DNA of 64,000 nucleotides from Cladophialophora immunda (Eukaryota; Ascomycota; Eurotiomycetes; Chaetothyriales; Herpotrichiellaceae), in contig NW_015622544.1 of assembly GCF_000835495.1 (NCBI RefSeq), forward strand, positions 2,570,855-2,634,854, in the 5' to 3' direction. Both the position numbers and the translations under genes were made by a program. The first letter of the stretch is position 1; each line of letters opens with the position of its first letter. The notes below the pieces were generated by a model. The model saw only the letters and a program-made list of their open reading frames with translations. It searched no databases and was not told where the DNA came from. This document shows, in pieces, positions 19,746 to 32,292 of this stretch.

Positions 19746-22315
19746 TCAGGACGGGTCCAGCGGGAAGCGGTCCACGAAGCGGAACGTGCGCAGCCCGCCC
19801 TCGAAGGCCGTCACGAAGCTGGCCAGGTCCGTCGAGTTGTTTTGGGTGTACACCCCGGGCGTCCCCGCGGGGATGGCGGCGACTCCCAACGCGGTGCTAC
19901 CAGCGGCGGCGCCGTCGAGGGCGCCAACGGGCTTGCCCCAGCGGTAGGCGTCGAGGAGGATCTGCAGGGGGCGGGCGGCCGGGTAGAGGGCCGAGGTGGA
20001 GGCGTTGGTGGTGAAGAGGGCGGTGGTGCCGGTCGTGACGATGACGCCGTCGAACCCGCTCGCGTCGGCGGCCGAGTACGTCTGGTTGACGGGGCCGGTG
20101 AGCACCTCACCCACGATGGAGGGGAAGGCGCCCGCTTGCGCGAACGACGCGGCCAGCGCGGTCGCCTGAGCTAGGGACGCGGGCGAGGACACGCTGGCCA
20201 GGATGCCGACGTTGAGCGCCGCGATGGTTGGCAGCGACGAGTTGAAGATGGACACGAACGCGGTGCGGTTGTTGTGGTAGTAGGTCGGGTCCGGTGCCGG
20301 GGCGGGCACGCCCAGCACGCGCGCGAGCCGCACCGCCAGGTCGTTGTCGACGCGGTTCAGCTGCGTGATGACGTTCTGCTTGACTACCGGCGACGTGACG
20401 TGCGAGGCCTCGAAGCGCATCGCGTTGATCAGGAACTGCTGCTCCGCCGGGATCAGCGAGTTGTAGAACAGCCGCGGCTGCGACCACACGTCCGCAAACG
20501 TCGGCGACTTCTCCCGCACCAGGTTCCCGCCCACCGTGCGCCCAGGCGTCGTGAAGAACCCGTTCCCCACCGTCTGGTTGGTCTGCATGGGCGAGCCGTT
20601 GTTGCCGGTGTTGGGCGTGTACGCGTCCACGTTGAGCGGGATGTAGTTCTGAGCAGCTCCGTCTCGGTTGTTGTTGTGGATCGGCACCCGGGGCCGGTTG
20701 ATGGGCAGTTGCTCGAAGTTGGGGCCGCCGTGTCGGTTCAACTGCGTGTCAAGATAGGAGTAGATGCGTCCCTAGGCGATGAGGTAAGTAGGCTGGTTCA
20801 CTGCAATCCACAGGATCCAGACGCACCTGAAGCAGAGGATCCTCTGTAAAGTCGATCCCGCGGACGATGTGGCCCGGTTGGAACTGTAGCCTCTGTCAGC
20901 CTTGTCCTCCCAGAACGGTATCGAGCGGTGATAATACCATGATCTGTTCTGTTTCGGCAAAATAGTTCCGAGGGTTCTGGTTCAGAGTCATCTTGCCCAG
21001 AATGGTGACTGGCACGATTTCCTCCGGCACGATCTTGGTCGGGTCGAGAAGATCAAACCCGAAGCTGAGCTCGTCGGACTCCTCCATGATCTGTACCCCG
21101 AGTTCCCATTCTGGATACTGACCAGCCTCAATGGCGTCCCACAGATCCTGCCTGTGCGAGTCGATGTTCTTTCCGGACAACACCTGGGCTTCCTCCCACA
21201 CCAAGCTTGCCTTGCCTTGTAGCGTCTTCCAATGCCACTTGATCAACTTCGAATTGCCGTCCTCGGTTACGAATCGGAAAGTATGAACGCCAAAGCCATC
21301 CATATGCCGGAAGGATCGTGGAATGCCATAGCCGGCCATAGCCCAGAACAGAGTATGCAACGCAGAGGGCTGTTGACTGAAGAAATCCCACGCTGTGGTG
21401 TGGGCGGTGCCTCCCTGTGGAATTTCCCTGTCGGGCTCCGGCTTCACAGCATGTATCAGATCCGGAAACTGGATCGCGTCCTGGATGAAAAATGGCGCAA
21501 TGTTGTTTCCAACGATGTCTGGCATATCAGAATCCGATTAGAAAGTTACCAGTGCTGAAAATGCAGACAATGCCCCAGTGGACCTACCAAAATTTCCAGC
21601 GTCGGTGTAGAAACGGGTTGCAAAGCCATGGACGTCTCGGACTGCCTCTGGGCTGCCTCTGCTTCCTGCAACGGTAGAAAACCGGGCAAACATGGGAGTC
21701 TGCTTCCCTGCTGCAGAGAGAAACGAAGCGGCGGTGATATTTGACCAGTCGGCGTAGCTTGTGAAGACGCCATGAGCTCCTGGCGTGGATCAGCAACCTG
21801 TAAAGACCGAACCCTCAGCTGAGGCTCAAACATACCTGTACCTCGTGCATGAACTGCTCTCTCCGGAACCTGCACATCAGCATAGGCATTAGCTGACTAC
21901 TTCCAAACGCACGACCCATGTCCCTATCTGGGGAAGTATAACTCACCCGTTCATGATCAAAGTGCTGGATCTTCTGTCTGAACATAAAGTCTTCCAGAAG
22001 CGTCGGTCCCCTGATCCCCGCCTTCAAGCTCTCTTGGTCCTGGATCGGTCCCCCGACATCCGAAGTCATGTACGTGTCGGTGTCATTGAGCGTGAATTGG
22101 TCAAGAAAAGTGTCGACAGGAGCCGTGCTGTTGGAAACGGAAGTCTGCCGTTTCGAATAAGCCTTTGCCCCGTGTCCCGACGATTGTTCCTGGAATCCTT
22201 GGCCACCTTGCATGTAGGGACAAGCGGCCAAGGTCCCTTGAGCAAAGTAGAGGAGTGCGACCGTGGTCCCGACCACGGCTGGCAAAGCATGGAGGTTGAG
22301 GAGTGGAGAACGCAT
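19746..22315 (-). CDS. Secreted large-subunit catalase (CatB/Cat-3 type)
   Basis: A haem catalase that splits hydrogen peroxide, of the long clade with a C-terminal DJ-1/PfpI-like domain; about 720 residues. The N-terminus is a signal peptide ([20 protein letters not shown]) followed by a pro-region. The core is assembled over several introns: [21 protein letters not shown] (distal His), [33 protein letters not shown] (distal Asn), and the proximal-Tyr motif [15 protein letters not shown] just after an intron near 20775. The tail from about [16 protein letters not shown] to the end is the flavodoxin-like domain. It is intact by my reading. The ATG at 22315 begins the signal peptide. In related fungi such enzymes are secreted or cell-wall bound and protect against external peroxide. 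Confidence 0.92.
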
Positions 22316-24298
22316 GGCGAGAAGGGGTTGCACGACCTGATCTCATGGGGATCACTGTTTGGACTCAAGTCGAAATTTCAGGAGGGCCGTTGCCGTCTCC
22401 GTGGTGGTTTATATATGAAGGTGTCAGAGCATCTCGTTTCCCGCTCATGCCTCTCCTCAAAAAAAAAATAACCATGCCCCTGCGCGACGATGCATAATGC
22501 AAGAGGCCACGCAACGACTTCAGGTAACGCAAGCGAAATACCACTTTCCGTCAGCACCACTCGACCGATTCAGTACACGTTCAGCGAGATTGGAACCACA
22601 ATTTTGAAGGGCCATCTGCGAGGAAGGGTAAATCGGACAAGTGTTCGACAACGAGGCTGAAATGGATGTCCGGCATGATGGGCGAGCTAGTAGCGTATTG
22701 TGGTGCAACCGGGAATGGTACGGAAAACATCTCACCTGCCTTCAGGGTTCCTGGAACGCAGCATACGAAGCTTTGTCGACCAATTGCGATTTTGATATTG
22801 CTAATCCTCGTGAACCATACTCGACCAAGCAGGGAGGTGCGAGGTCGACGGGGGATCTCGCTCACCTGAGTCCTCAGCGAACTCCAAAAATTGCTTACCT
22901 TTCCTGTGCAACCCGGTGGAACATATGCGAAGCCTCTTGACTAATTGAAGCATTCCAATTGCCAATCTTCGCTCGCTATGCTCGATTGAGTAAGCTTGAG
23001 CGACGTCGACGTGCCATATTGAGGTCGAGTCGTACGAGAAGACGGCATTGAATGCCGGGGGGTTCAACCCCGTGGTCACACCGGTTGTACCAGCATGATC
23101 GAGATGGACAGTCATGTATCTCAGATGCAGATTGGTGGACTAGCTCTGAGCTCCGTGAATTCGACCTCAAGACATGTCGTAGGAAATGCTAATGTCTCTG
23201 CACTCTTCAGCGTTCCTAGAGTTCTGATGCCATGGTCCTCTGATTCGATGAACATCCTCAGGAAGGGCGTCTCGCAGTCATGGCCGTTTGGGGAGAGACG
23301 ATCGCAACCCTCCTTTTGCTCCAATTGCTCGAAACCCTCCCGTAGCCAGCCTTGTGAGCAGAATTCGGACTTCGGAAGCATTGCAGCTGCCGTGTCCCAC
23401 TTGGGGCCAGTGACATTCTCTGTGGAGATGGTGAGACCGCATCTGTGGGGAGCCGCTCGACCTCTGAGACGTGCAGGCGCTGCAGCGAAGGACCTTGGAC
23501 AGGGCATGTTGCTGCAAGACCATTGCTGCCTCATCTCCTCTTCGGGCCGGACAGTTCGAAATACGCACAAATATCTCAGGAGATGACACGCATTCAAGGA
23601 ACGAGTCAGACAATACCGTAGGCTGACGGGCCTGCGCACCGCTCAAACTCCGCAGAGTGACGTAGACCAACGTTGACGCTCGTCCATTCATCCTCTTTGA
23701 ATAACTCTTTCTGCATCGGAGTCTGGTTTACCATTTCCATCAGAATGGGTCTCTCGCGGATGTGCAGGTGAGGATGCTACCGAGCTGGCCGGCCAGGATG
23801 TCGAGAGTCATCCACAGGGCGGTAGAGAGGAGAGGAAATGACGTAGACTCTTGCATGTGTCAAGAGGTGAACCCTGCTCGAGGTCAGATGTGAAGACTCT
23901 GCAGACGAAGCGGCGGGTAAACCATGACCATGGGCAGAGACATGGCATGCACCTTCATGCTCACCTGAAGAGGCGAGACTCGTACAACGCGAAAATGGAA
24001 GCCAAGAGAAATAAAGACAATGTCGACATAGACGATAGTTGATGTCCTGACACTGACGGAGCTTGTAACACGAGGAATCACAGCACTCCGGCGCGTTCTA
24101 GAACAAGATGAAACAGCAGTGCTCAATCGAGTCATCGTCTGAACCCGTAAGAATAAAACGTTCCGGCTCGAAGTTCATATTATCAACCCGAGACATGGCC
24201 TCAGCCTTGGTGTGCAACTCCTGGAGCCCATTGTCTCAAACCCGTTGCATTCATACCATACTCATATCCGTCATCATAGGCTTCCCGTCGTGTATCCA
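22316..24298. other. Two-kilobase interval without a recognised gene
   Basis: The longest ATG frame is on the minus strand at 23121-23639 (172 codons, Cys- and Glu-containing, no recognised domain); it starts amid overlapping frames of equal quality and has no promoter context. A short perfect palindrome GGGGTTCAACCCC lies near 23058. I cannot support a gene. Confidence 0.4.
22408..22415 (-). promoter_or_regulatory. TATA box of the catalase gene
   Basis: TATATAAA on the minus strand about 95 bp upstream of the catalase start codon. Confidence 0.5.
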
Positions 24299-25459
24299 TC
24301 AAACGCCCATGGTAAAGTCATGCTCGATCCCCGGCGTTACGCTCGCCATGAACTTCAAAAAGACGACCAAATACTGGTCCACCCGGATCGCCACCTTCTC
24401 ACTCTCCTCTTCATTACTGTCTTGCTCATCCAGCACCTCCCACTCGTCTCCCGCACCGCCATTAGCTGCTTTCACGCCCGCTTCATGTCCACGCTTCTGC
24501 TCAGCGAGACTTAGATTTGTCGTGTCATCGATCAGGCCTTCCATGCCTGAGACGTTGGCGGCGCCGCCCGTAGCTTTTTGTTTTTCCAGTCGAAGCTTCA
24601 AGGCCACGTCCGCCCGGTCAAGGAGGATCTTCATCACGCTGGCGTGTTTGCAGGGGTGAATGCTCGCCATTTTCACGCTGTTGTCGAAGAAGGGGAAGTC
24701 TTCCAGCGTGACGGTTTTGTCTTTGTAGTCGCCGACGATGTCTTCCATCATGAGGTGTGGTGGAAGAGGCTCGCTGGGAGAGAGGTACCCGGAGAGGTAC
24801 ATGCGTGGAGTCCGGTAGTAGGGCGTGTAGGTTATGTAGAGGGTGTATGTTCGAAGCGGCCTGCGACTTGTGTCAGCGAATAACAGCCTTACTGACGGGG
24901 TTGAGAAGAGTGATACTCACGCGGAAGTCCCTTCGCTCTTATCTCTTATGATGGCCTCATTGTCATCGTCCTCATCCTCCATATCTGGGATTTCTTCCTC
25001 ATCCTCTTCCTCGGTGGCTTTTTGACCGAGTTGTCCGCTCTCACTCATCGTCCTCACCTCCGCCCTCAGACCTTCTTGCTCTTTCTCCGTGGTTCCCCCC
25101 GTCCTTAACCAGCCATCGTCTTCACCGCCGCCCGTGTCCTCGTCGGGACCGCCTAGAAATCCATCTCTGACGAGATCATCCGCAGCGCCGTGTCCCCCTG
25201 CAAAGTTCTCATCCAGCCTCCTGTGACAAGGGACTCCTCTTGTGACGAGAAATTGTTTGTTTTCGGGCAGATAGCTAACGCGTCTTGCAGGACTCGAGGC
25301 GTCAGACCAGGACCACGACGGGAACTTATAGACCAGGTAGTCGCCCGCGAGGAGGAATTCCTCGGGCGTGATTTGGCCCGTGCTGCGGAAGGTGGAGGTA
25401 TGCCGGATAGGCGCGTAGCGGTCACGCAGTTGATCGAGGCCGGAGCGGAGATACTGCAT
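24299..25459 (-). CDS. Autophagy E2-like enzyme Atg3
   Basis: This protein transfers Atg8 to phosphatidylethanolamine during autophagosome formation in the cytosol. It has two exons (25459-24921, 24860-24299), 366 residues. The N-terminus [20 protein letters not shown] and [14 protein letters not shown] are family signatures. The long acidic Ser/Glu-rich insert (flexible region) contains DDGWLRTGG; after the intron comes [20 protein letters not shown], and the catalytic cysteine is in [18 protein letters not shown] in the handle region is a candidate Atg8-interacting motif. The C-terminus ends [20 protein letters not shown]. Length and order match the family. Confidence 0.95.
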
Positions 25460-26098
25460 CGTTTGACGAGAGAGAGGGCGGTTGCGTTCTGAGTTTGGCG
25501 GAGTTGGATGTTGTGGATGTTTTGGTGTACCTCAATGACTTATGCTCCTCTATCCGGTGGAGCGCGCGAATAAGGATTCGATTTGGGTGATACAAAGTAG
25601 AGAAGAGTGTCTAGCGAGTAAATAGACGATTGCAAGTAGGCTGCACTCGAAGGTGTTCGTGACCTCGCCGCCTTGACCGTTGAGGGGAGGGTATGACGAG
25701 AGTTTGCTTTGTTTGGTGTGTTTGTTGTATTTGCGCACGGTCAAGCTCAGCCTCGTCTTCCTTTCGTGACTATGCAACACGGGGCAACTCGCAAACAGGG
25801 GAAATCGAGATCGATTGGAATACCCCAGGTACCAATATTAGCTGGGATAAGAGTAGTTTTGGGAGCAGTTAGTAACTATTCATCTCTTTGCTGTGACGAT
25901 GCCGAGCACAGATCAAATCGCATTTGCGCCAGTGGCCGTGAATAATCCACCGTAATGTACGTCGCCGCATAAATTACTACGCGAAGTTTGACGGCACTTG
26001 TCACCACCACTGAAATTTCCCTCCACTCCGCAGAGACGCTCTTTTCAGACTCCATTCAAAGCCCTGACTCCCTCTCAAGCCTTTCTGTTCTTACAGCC
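25460..26098. other. Shared promoter of ATG3 and SNRNP27-like genes
   Basis: The two housekeeping genes diverge from this 640-bp interval. No gene or clear motif is visible in it. Confidence 0.4.
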
Positions 26099-26995
26099 AT
26101 GGACGAGCGCCCAGCAAAGCGCACGAAGCGCACAACCAGCGCCGCCATGTGGGATGAGGACGAGAAGACGGATTCGCGGCCGAGTTCGAGCGGACGGGAC
26201 CACAAGCCCAAGGCGCGCGACGGCCGGGACGAGGACCGCCGCGGACCCAGACGAGACGATGACCGCAGAAGGAGATCGAGGTCGCGAGACACCCCCGACA
26301 GACGGAGGGAGCGGAGTAGGTCTAAGGAGAGGGCGGCACCACGTGAACGAGATCGGGACCGGGACCGTGACCGCGACAGGAACAGGGACAAGGAGCGGGA
26401 GCGGGAGCGTGATCGAGATCGCGATCGAGACAGAGGGGGTGGAGGTGGGCGGGACCGGGACGTCAATGGCCACGGCCGGCGAGAGAGGAGCAGGAGTCGT
26501 GACAGGCATCGAGATTCGAAAGGTAATAGTCCACTCCACTCTCTGAATATGCGTTGCTCTCGTGCTCACGCGACCACAGACTACCGAGCTGAACGCTCAC
26601 ACCGACGCTCACGATCACGCTCACCGGCCAGGAACAGTGGTCGGGATGCGGTGCGCACACGCTCTCCTCTTCGACGCAGTGATCACGATCGGACCAGGCC
26701 TCGAGACCGGAACAAGCCCGACGATGAAGCATCAAGGGCGCCCGACCCCAGAGAAAAGGAGACGACGGCACAGCCCGATAAGCCTGTGACCAATGGTGAC
26801 GCTATGGCCGTCGACGAAGATGACGAAGACGCCCTACTGAGGAAGATGATGGGGTTTACCATGTTCAAGTCGACGCAGAATACGAAGGTGCCTGGTAACC
26901 AGATCTACGGCGTGAGGAAGGAAAAGAAGACGACTTACCGGCAGTACATGAATCGTGTCGGTGGATTCAACAGACCGTTGAGTCCGTCGAGGTGA
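26099..26995 (+). CDS. U4/U6.U5 tri-snRNP 27-kDa protein homologue (SNRNP27)
   Basis: A nuclear spliceosome component of 279 residues in two exons (26099-26522, 26580-26995). The N-terminal two thirds are an RS/RD low-complexity tract with long (RD)n and (RE)n runs. The conserved signature is at the C-terminus: DALLRKMMGFTMFKSTQNTKV, GNQIYGVRKEKKTTYRQYMNR and GGFNRPLSP, matching the SNRNP27 domain. I chose the ATG giving MDERPAKRTKR; the frame is also open upstream from 25988, but that part has no similarity. The RD-rich strand yields long alternative frames that are not genes. Confidence 0.88.
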   Translation: MDERPAKRTKRTTSAAMWDEDEKTDSRPSSSGRDHKPKARDGRDEDRRGPRRDDDRRRRSRSRDTPDRRRERSRSKERAAPRERDRDRDRDRDRNRDKERERERDRDRDRDRGGGGGRDRDVNGHGRRERSRSRDRHRDSKGNSPLHSLNMRCSRAHATTDYRAERSHRRSRSRSPARNSGRDAVRTRSPLRRSDHDRTRPRDRNKPDDEASRAPDPREKETTAQPDKPVTNGDAMAVDEDDEDALLRKMMGFTMFKSTQNTKVPGNQIYGVRKEKKTTYRQYMNRVGGFNRPLSPSR

Positions 26996-27209
26996 TGGAT
27001 TGGCGGATCAGTGCTAGGGCTATCTGCGAGGGCTGGCTACCTGCGTGTATTATCAGATTACGGGGACAGATGAGTTTGGGGGGGAACACAGCCGAGAATT
27101 CTAGCAGATTGCAGCAGACTCAAAAGAGTACTTTCAGCTTCATGCATGCTTCACTCTCTGGTATCTATCAGCTGGTGGGCAAATGCCCCACAACCCTAAC
27201 GCTGTTGTT

Positions 27210-29398
27210 TTACAGATTGATGAAGAGTCCAGCCACGACCAAAAAGGCATAGAAGCACAATCTTTCCATCGGGGAGTTGAGCCAAGCGTCCATACGACCT
27301 GATGCCGCATTCGCGGCGGAATTGGCTGATCCACCCTGCCCACCCTGCCCACTCGACCCTCCCGATCCGCCCTGCTTCGTGGCGGTGGCAGAAGCGGCTG
27401 CAGCAGAAGCAGAAGAGGCTGACGAAGCGGAAGCCAGAGCTTGGGCCTGGACCTTTGCAAAGGCCGATGCCGCCGGTGTAAAGCCCGGGCCCGATGGCGC
27501 ATCTGTCTGAAACGCCAGACACCGCGTGGGGAGTGCGGCCACGGGTACGGTCGCCAGCTCCCAGGAGCTGGAGAAGTCAAGATGGGGAAGCAGGTCGACT
27601 TCGGCACTCATGTCGAAGCCCACACCCAACTCGACGCCCATGGCGACGTGCGTCAGGCTGTGAAACAGGTGCTCAAAGTCGGCCTGGTACGCCGGCGCTT
27701 CGCTCGAGTTTGCGCAACTAGCATTAACGGCATCCGTGGCCAGCTGGGTAATGGCGACGGTGGCCTTGGGAAGGTCAAGGGATGTGCCGACTTCGGCGGA
27801 CAGGCCCCCCAGGATTTCCACGCCGAGGGTGATCCGTGGCGTCAAGGAAAGGCTGAGAGAGAGGTCGATGTCGGAGATGTTGGCTTGGAAAGGGACGTCG
27901 GTGATGGAGATGCCGTCGCTGCGGACAACGTTAGCCGGACCGTAGACGTATCCTCGTGTGTTTGGCGGCTTACAGGCCTGTCACGTTAGATGAGGTCGGG
28001 TTTGCAAAATCAAGGTCGACGGCCAGGTTTGGGATCTGACAAGCACACATGTGAGCGGGCACTCGATAACACTCCGGGTGGAAAATACCTTCAGCTCAAA
28101 CCCATAGGACATTTCAATACCGCCAGACAACTCCCAACCCAACGACAGCGTTGGCTCGACGAGGATCCCACCCGACCCGAGCTCCGGAATCTTTGCACAA
28201 CACACGTCAGGAATCACATGGCTCTCTGAAGCGAGCGGCATGGTCGGTGGCTTACCGTGAATCCGAAAACCGGGATCGTAAACAAGGTCAGACTCATGTC
28301 TCCTTTCAAGCTGGGCTCAATTTGTATCTCCACGTGCGCAACGAAGCCCTCGATGTCGAGCTGCACATTCCCGGCAGAGATGATGTCCGTCAGGTCCCCA
28401 GCGCCATCCCAGTCGAACGGGGACAGGATGCTCCACTCGCCTTGCGCGAGGGTCAGAGTGCCGTCGGTGCTGCATTCCTTACAGCCGATTTTGATGGGGA
28501 GCTGAGCATCGGTCCCAGGCACGGTGTCTGGGAACCATGTGTCTTGGACGCCGTGTGTGAGATTGATGGACAGGGATGTGGCGGTTGCGGTCGAGGTGTC
28601 CGAGGGGATCAAGGATGTTGCTGTCAGGTCGAGCGGAGCGGAAGTCGGGGTTGGCGTTGTTTCCTCTGAGGATTGTCTTCGATCCAGACGCTGGGGCTGT
28701 TTTGCTAGTGGATGTACTTCATTGGTGTGTCCGAACTTCAGGTGGAGGTTGTGGAAGGCATCTCGCAGTGTTGTTTTCTCTGTCTGGAGTATCGCGGCAT
28801 TGTACTCTCCCTCAAAAGCGATAGAGCGAATTCTTTACCAGTCAGTCCCGTCACTACCACAACGGTCAAGTCATTGCTTGCAAGAAATCTGCTTACTGGA
28901 ATGTGGTCCGTTCGCCATCTTGGGAGCAGTTCGCATGGCTAGCGACAACGTAGGCGCTTTCCAGATTGCTCCATATCTGTCTTGCCTCATGAAATGCCGT
29001 AGGGGTGCGGAAGACAATAGTGATTTCTTGATAGGAGCACTGTATATCCGCAAAGAGGTCTTCCATCTGCTCAAGCACAAGCACTGGCTTGTTCGACTGA
29101 AACCGGACAGTCGAGAAAAAAGCCGGACTTTGTTGACCATCGCCTGGGACGTCGGTCAGTATGAAGCGCTGCTACATGCCAACTAGAACTCACCGTCTGC
29201 ATAGGCCAGTTCAGCGCTGTGAACGGGCCTGAGATCCGCCCTTCTTCTGGAGAGTTGTGGATTCCTTCTAACAGGTCTCAAACTATGAAAGCCGTCTCGG
29301 TCTGACAGGACTGTTGCCTCCGCGAACGGAACGGCCTCAAGGACGAGGCCATGAATAATGAGAATGGGGAGAAGAATATTTGCGTGGTGGAGATGCAT
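27210..29398 (-). CDS. Secreted, GPI-anchor-type cell-surface protein of unknown function
   Basis: A multi-exon protein of roughly 600 residues. It starts with a signal peptide (HANILLPILIIHGLVLEAVPFAEA). A first domain after an intron includes FQSNKPVLVLEQMEDLFADI, a Cys, and a second Cys in SHANCSQDGERTTF. A later exon runs ...QLPIKIGCKECSTDGTLTLAQG, then a beta-rich domain through MTPRITLGVEILGGLSAE. The end is a Ser/Ala/Gly-rich stretch and a hydrophobic tail (LCFYAFLVVAGLFINL) typical of a GPI-anchor signal. The general pattern recalls a family of large fungal hypothetical surface proteins with two conserved domains of unknown function. Several middle exon joins (near 28860, 28250, 28035 and 27960) are approximate. 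Confidence 0.7.
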
Positions 29399-31096
29399 TT
29401 TGGAATCACAAGAACGAGATGGCGATGAACCATCTTCCAGACAGGCCTACCGTGACGTTTATGTAGACAGCATCCCCCGGAGGATTCTTCATGATACACT
29501 TCCAGGGCCGTATCTCATCATTCTTCTTGCGGTCGAGAACGCGGCTGGTGTCTTCTCCGCTCTCATCTGTGCCGAAGAGCTATCGAAGAAGTATGCGGCT
29601 TGCAGCTTGCATGAACGAGTGTGACAGTGGCGTTCTGCGCGGCAAGGGCAAGCGACATAATGAGTCTGGAATGTCGACATGGATAGAAAGTTTGGCCCCA
29701 ATATAGCGCAGCATGCCTCTCGATAGAGGTAAGGGGGGATGAAGGCAGTAGTGGTATTCGATCTCTGCTTTCACTGGTGTTCCAGACGCAGGCATTCAAT
29801 TGAGAAGAGCCAAAAACATGCAGGGAAACCCATGGTCGGCAATGATACGAGGCTCTGAGATAAATAGCTTGCACAGCACAGATACCTGCGCCGAAGCTGC
29901 CGATGTGAGCATTTTCCAGCATTTTCGCAGCGCGGTATGCCCGTGCACATCGTTTGAGGACACAATAGACTGTTTTGAAGTAGTGTCAGTGGTCATCATA
30001 GCGCCGCGCGGGAGACGGATCATCCTGGAAAGCCTGGTGTGGCCTCAGACATGATGTTCACTAGTCGCGGGTCGCGGCAAAGTTGGCCCCAACTATACAG
30101 CTCCTGATGGATACGGTCCCTCTCATGCATGGAGCTTGGAGACGATGTAGAGTGTATCATGCCATGTGGACGTACGCCTTCAGAAAGCGGGCTCTGCAAA
30201 GGTTTCTAGTCGTCTGGCCAATAAGTGAGTCGGCGCTGGGTAGCGACAATCCACTGAGCTAAGCAGGAAGATCCAAAAGGAACGGTTGACAGGCGCAGGC
30301 GGGCACCTCGGGCCTAGTGGATAGATGAAACTTGACGAGCTTCAGTGTAGTGCCAGCCGTGAGTAGCTACCTGAGCGAGCACCGTCGCAGTCCGGCATCG
30401 CGGCAATCTTTCGGAGGCGGTGCTCTCAAAAGAACATTGTGGAGATCGTCACGGGGATTCATTGTGGATGCGAGGAGAGGGAGATGCACTGCGCCTCGCT
30501 GCTGTGGCAGAGGAGGTATCTTCGTGCCGGAAGGTGAGACAGGATTGATGGAAGATGAAACTGGGAGAAAGTCGCAGGGGGTTGAGAATGGTAGACGCGG
30601 GGCTTGGCACGGACAGGCCAGCCTCATCTTCCTCACCTCAGCCTCGTCGTGCCAATTGCCTGACGGCGTCAGCATCTCACGCCATCTATCCTCTCCGTCG
30701 ATGAGAATGCTCAGAGAAATCCCGCAAGTACCGGGGTCATTTGCACTGTGAGGCGCGAACACTTTCTATATTGGGCAGCCGTTCCAACTCTCCGGTCAAT
30801 CAGAGCTGCATGAAGCACCGAAGGGAACTAAAAAATACGAGGGAACCTGAGTCTTCAGTCAGCCACCAACATTGGCGCACAGCTCGCTCAGGAACTCCTG
30901 CCAAAAGGATTCAGAAAGATCGAGTGCGCTCTAGCTTGAGGGAAGAATCTTAGTATAGATGAGTCCGATCGGTCCGCATATAAATTTGCCATGGATGACC
31001 ACTGTAGATTTGGGCCTGGCTGTAGTATACCGCAGATGTGTCTTTCTCAGCCCAACGTGTTGACACTCACTGAACCCAGACTGCTGATCGAAAAAT
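29399..31096. other. Interval of 1.7 kb without a recognised gene
   Basis: Short overlapping frames only. The largest (30332-30751 plus, 30367-30762 minus) are mirror frames of one stretch with no domain. A TATAAA for the next gene lies at 30979-30984. Confidence 0.4.
30979..30984 (+). promoter_or_regulatory. TATA box of the small secreted protein gene
   Basis: TATAAA about 115 bp before the start codon at 31097, a typical distance for a fungal leader. Confidence 0.5.
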
Positions 31097-31642
31097 ATGA
31101 AGATTGCAGCCATTGCGACTCTTCTCGTCATTGGCACAGGGTCGGTGAGTGGTCACCCGCCCTCGACACGCGCCCTCGGAGGGAACGTCGTCGTTCGCAA
31201 GTTCGCCACGGGGAGCAACACCTTCGTCGATACCACTGTCGCGATCGATGTGAACGGGGACAAGACTCTCCAATCTCTCAAACGTTCGTCTTCTGCCGTC
31301 TCCCACTGCCAAAGTAGGCCAATACTGACCCCTCCAAACTGCTAGCACTGAGTCATCCCCGGGCTGTACAGATGATTTCAACCACATCCGACGCGAGCTA
31401 TGTCACCTGTGACTATACTTGCGGACATCGAGGCGCTGTGGACGGGAAGACGGCGATCTGTGGCTCAACCACCATGAAGTTCGGCGCGGCATCCAATATT
31501 CTCGACGCCTCTTGGGTGGATTCGGTCGACGAGGCCACTTGCTTCGTCAGTGCCACTGATCCAACAGTGTAAGATCGGGGGCTGGACGGCGTATGTCAAG
31601 ATCTCTGACAGCTGTAGGGTTCATTTTGACGACGGGCAGTAA
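31097..31642 (+). CDS. Small secreted protein, effector-like
   Basis: The protein has about 140 residues with a clear signal peptide (MKIAAIATLLVIGTGSVSG). Exon 1 ends at 31283 and exon 2 begins at 31346; the donor GTTCGT is weak, but the join keeps the frame. The mature part has four cysteines, in VTCDYTCGH, AICGS and ATCFVS, enough for two disulfides. Two ends are possible: a stop at 31570-31572, or use of the GTAAGA donor overlapping it and the TAG acceptor at 31617, adding seven residues (VHFDDGQ) and stopping at 31642. I prefer the second because the splice sites are good. No family is recognised; size, secretion and cysteines are those of fungal effector or surface proteins. Confidence 0.6.
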
Positions 31643-32292
31643 ATGATGGTGGTATCTGAATCCGCGGACGGGGGGGTTTGAAAAGGCTTCAGGGAACTTT
31701 CATCTTGTTGGTATACAGTAACTGTCCCAGCTGTTGTCAGTACTGCTCGCAACATTTACCGCCCACTCTTCACTTAGCGACTTGCGCCCTACCAAACCAG
31801 CGCAGACAAAAAGCCCATTGGTCATATGTGCAGAGACGAGACGATGTTGTGGACTGTGTCGAGCGGGTGCGAGCAGGTCGGTTGGTGTCACTTAAGATAT
31901 GTCGCTTCTCGTGAGATAGACGACTCAGTTCTCGCGACCCGGTCGGTGCATGGCTGATTGGCGGCTCGCCGAAATGTCGCCAGCTGGTGCCCGTCCCAGC
32001 TACGCGAAGTTTCTTGACCTGCCGTCGCCCGCTCTGTTCGCATCCATGAAGCTCTTCCAATCGGATGCGATATGGTCGGCCTGAAGGTTTCCAAGAGTGT
32101 GAATACGCCGTTAGTGGCCTCTTCGAATACGATATACGACTATCCGTGTCCAAGGTACGCTCCTCGCTCCATGGTCAGCCAGCTCAGGCATCCATCATGC
32201 ATAGCTACAAAGGCCGTCTCTCTCTCTGAGCTCGTGTTCTCCTCCTCCCTACCGTCTCCGACGACCGTCGTGCGACGAAGTCATACTCCACC
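31643..32292. other. Intergenic, upstream of the P450 gene
   Basis: No gene is supported in these 650 bp. Short frames on the two strands mirror each other. Confidence 0.4.

Noticed and set aside
25998..26569. Long frames on both strands over the RD-rich part of the SNRNP27-like gene
   Set aside because: Low-complexity coding DNA gives open shadows in other frames; only the frame with the conserved C-terminus is supported.
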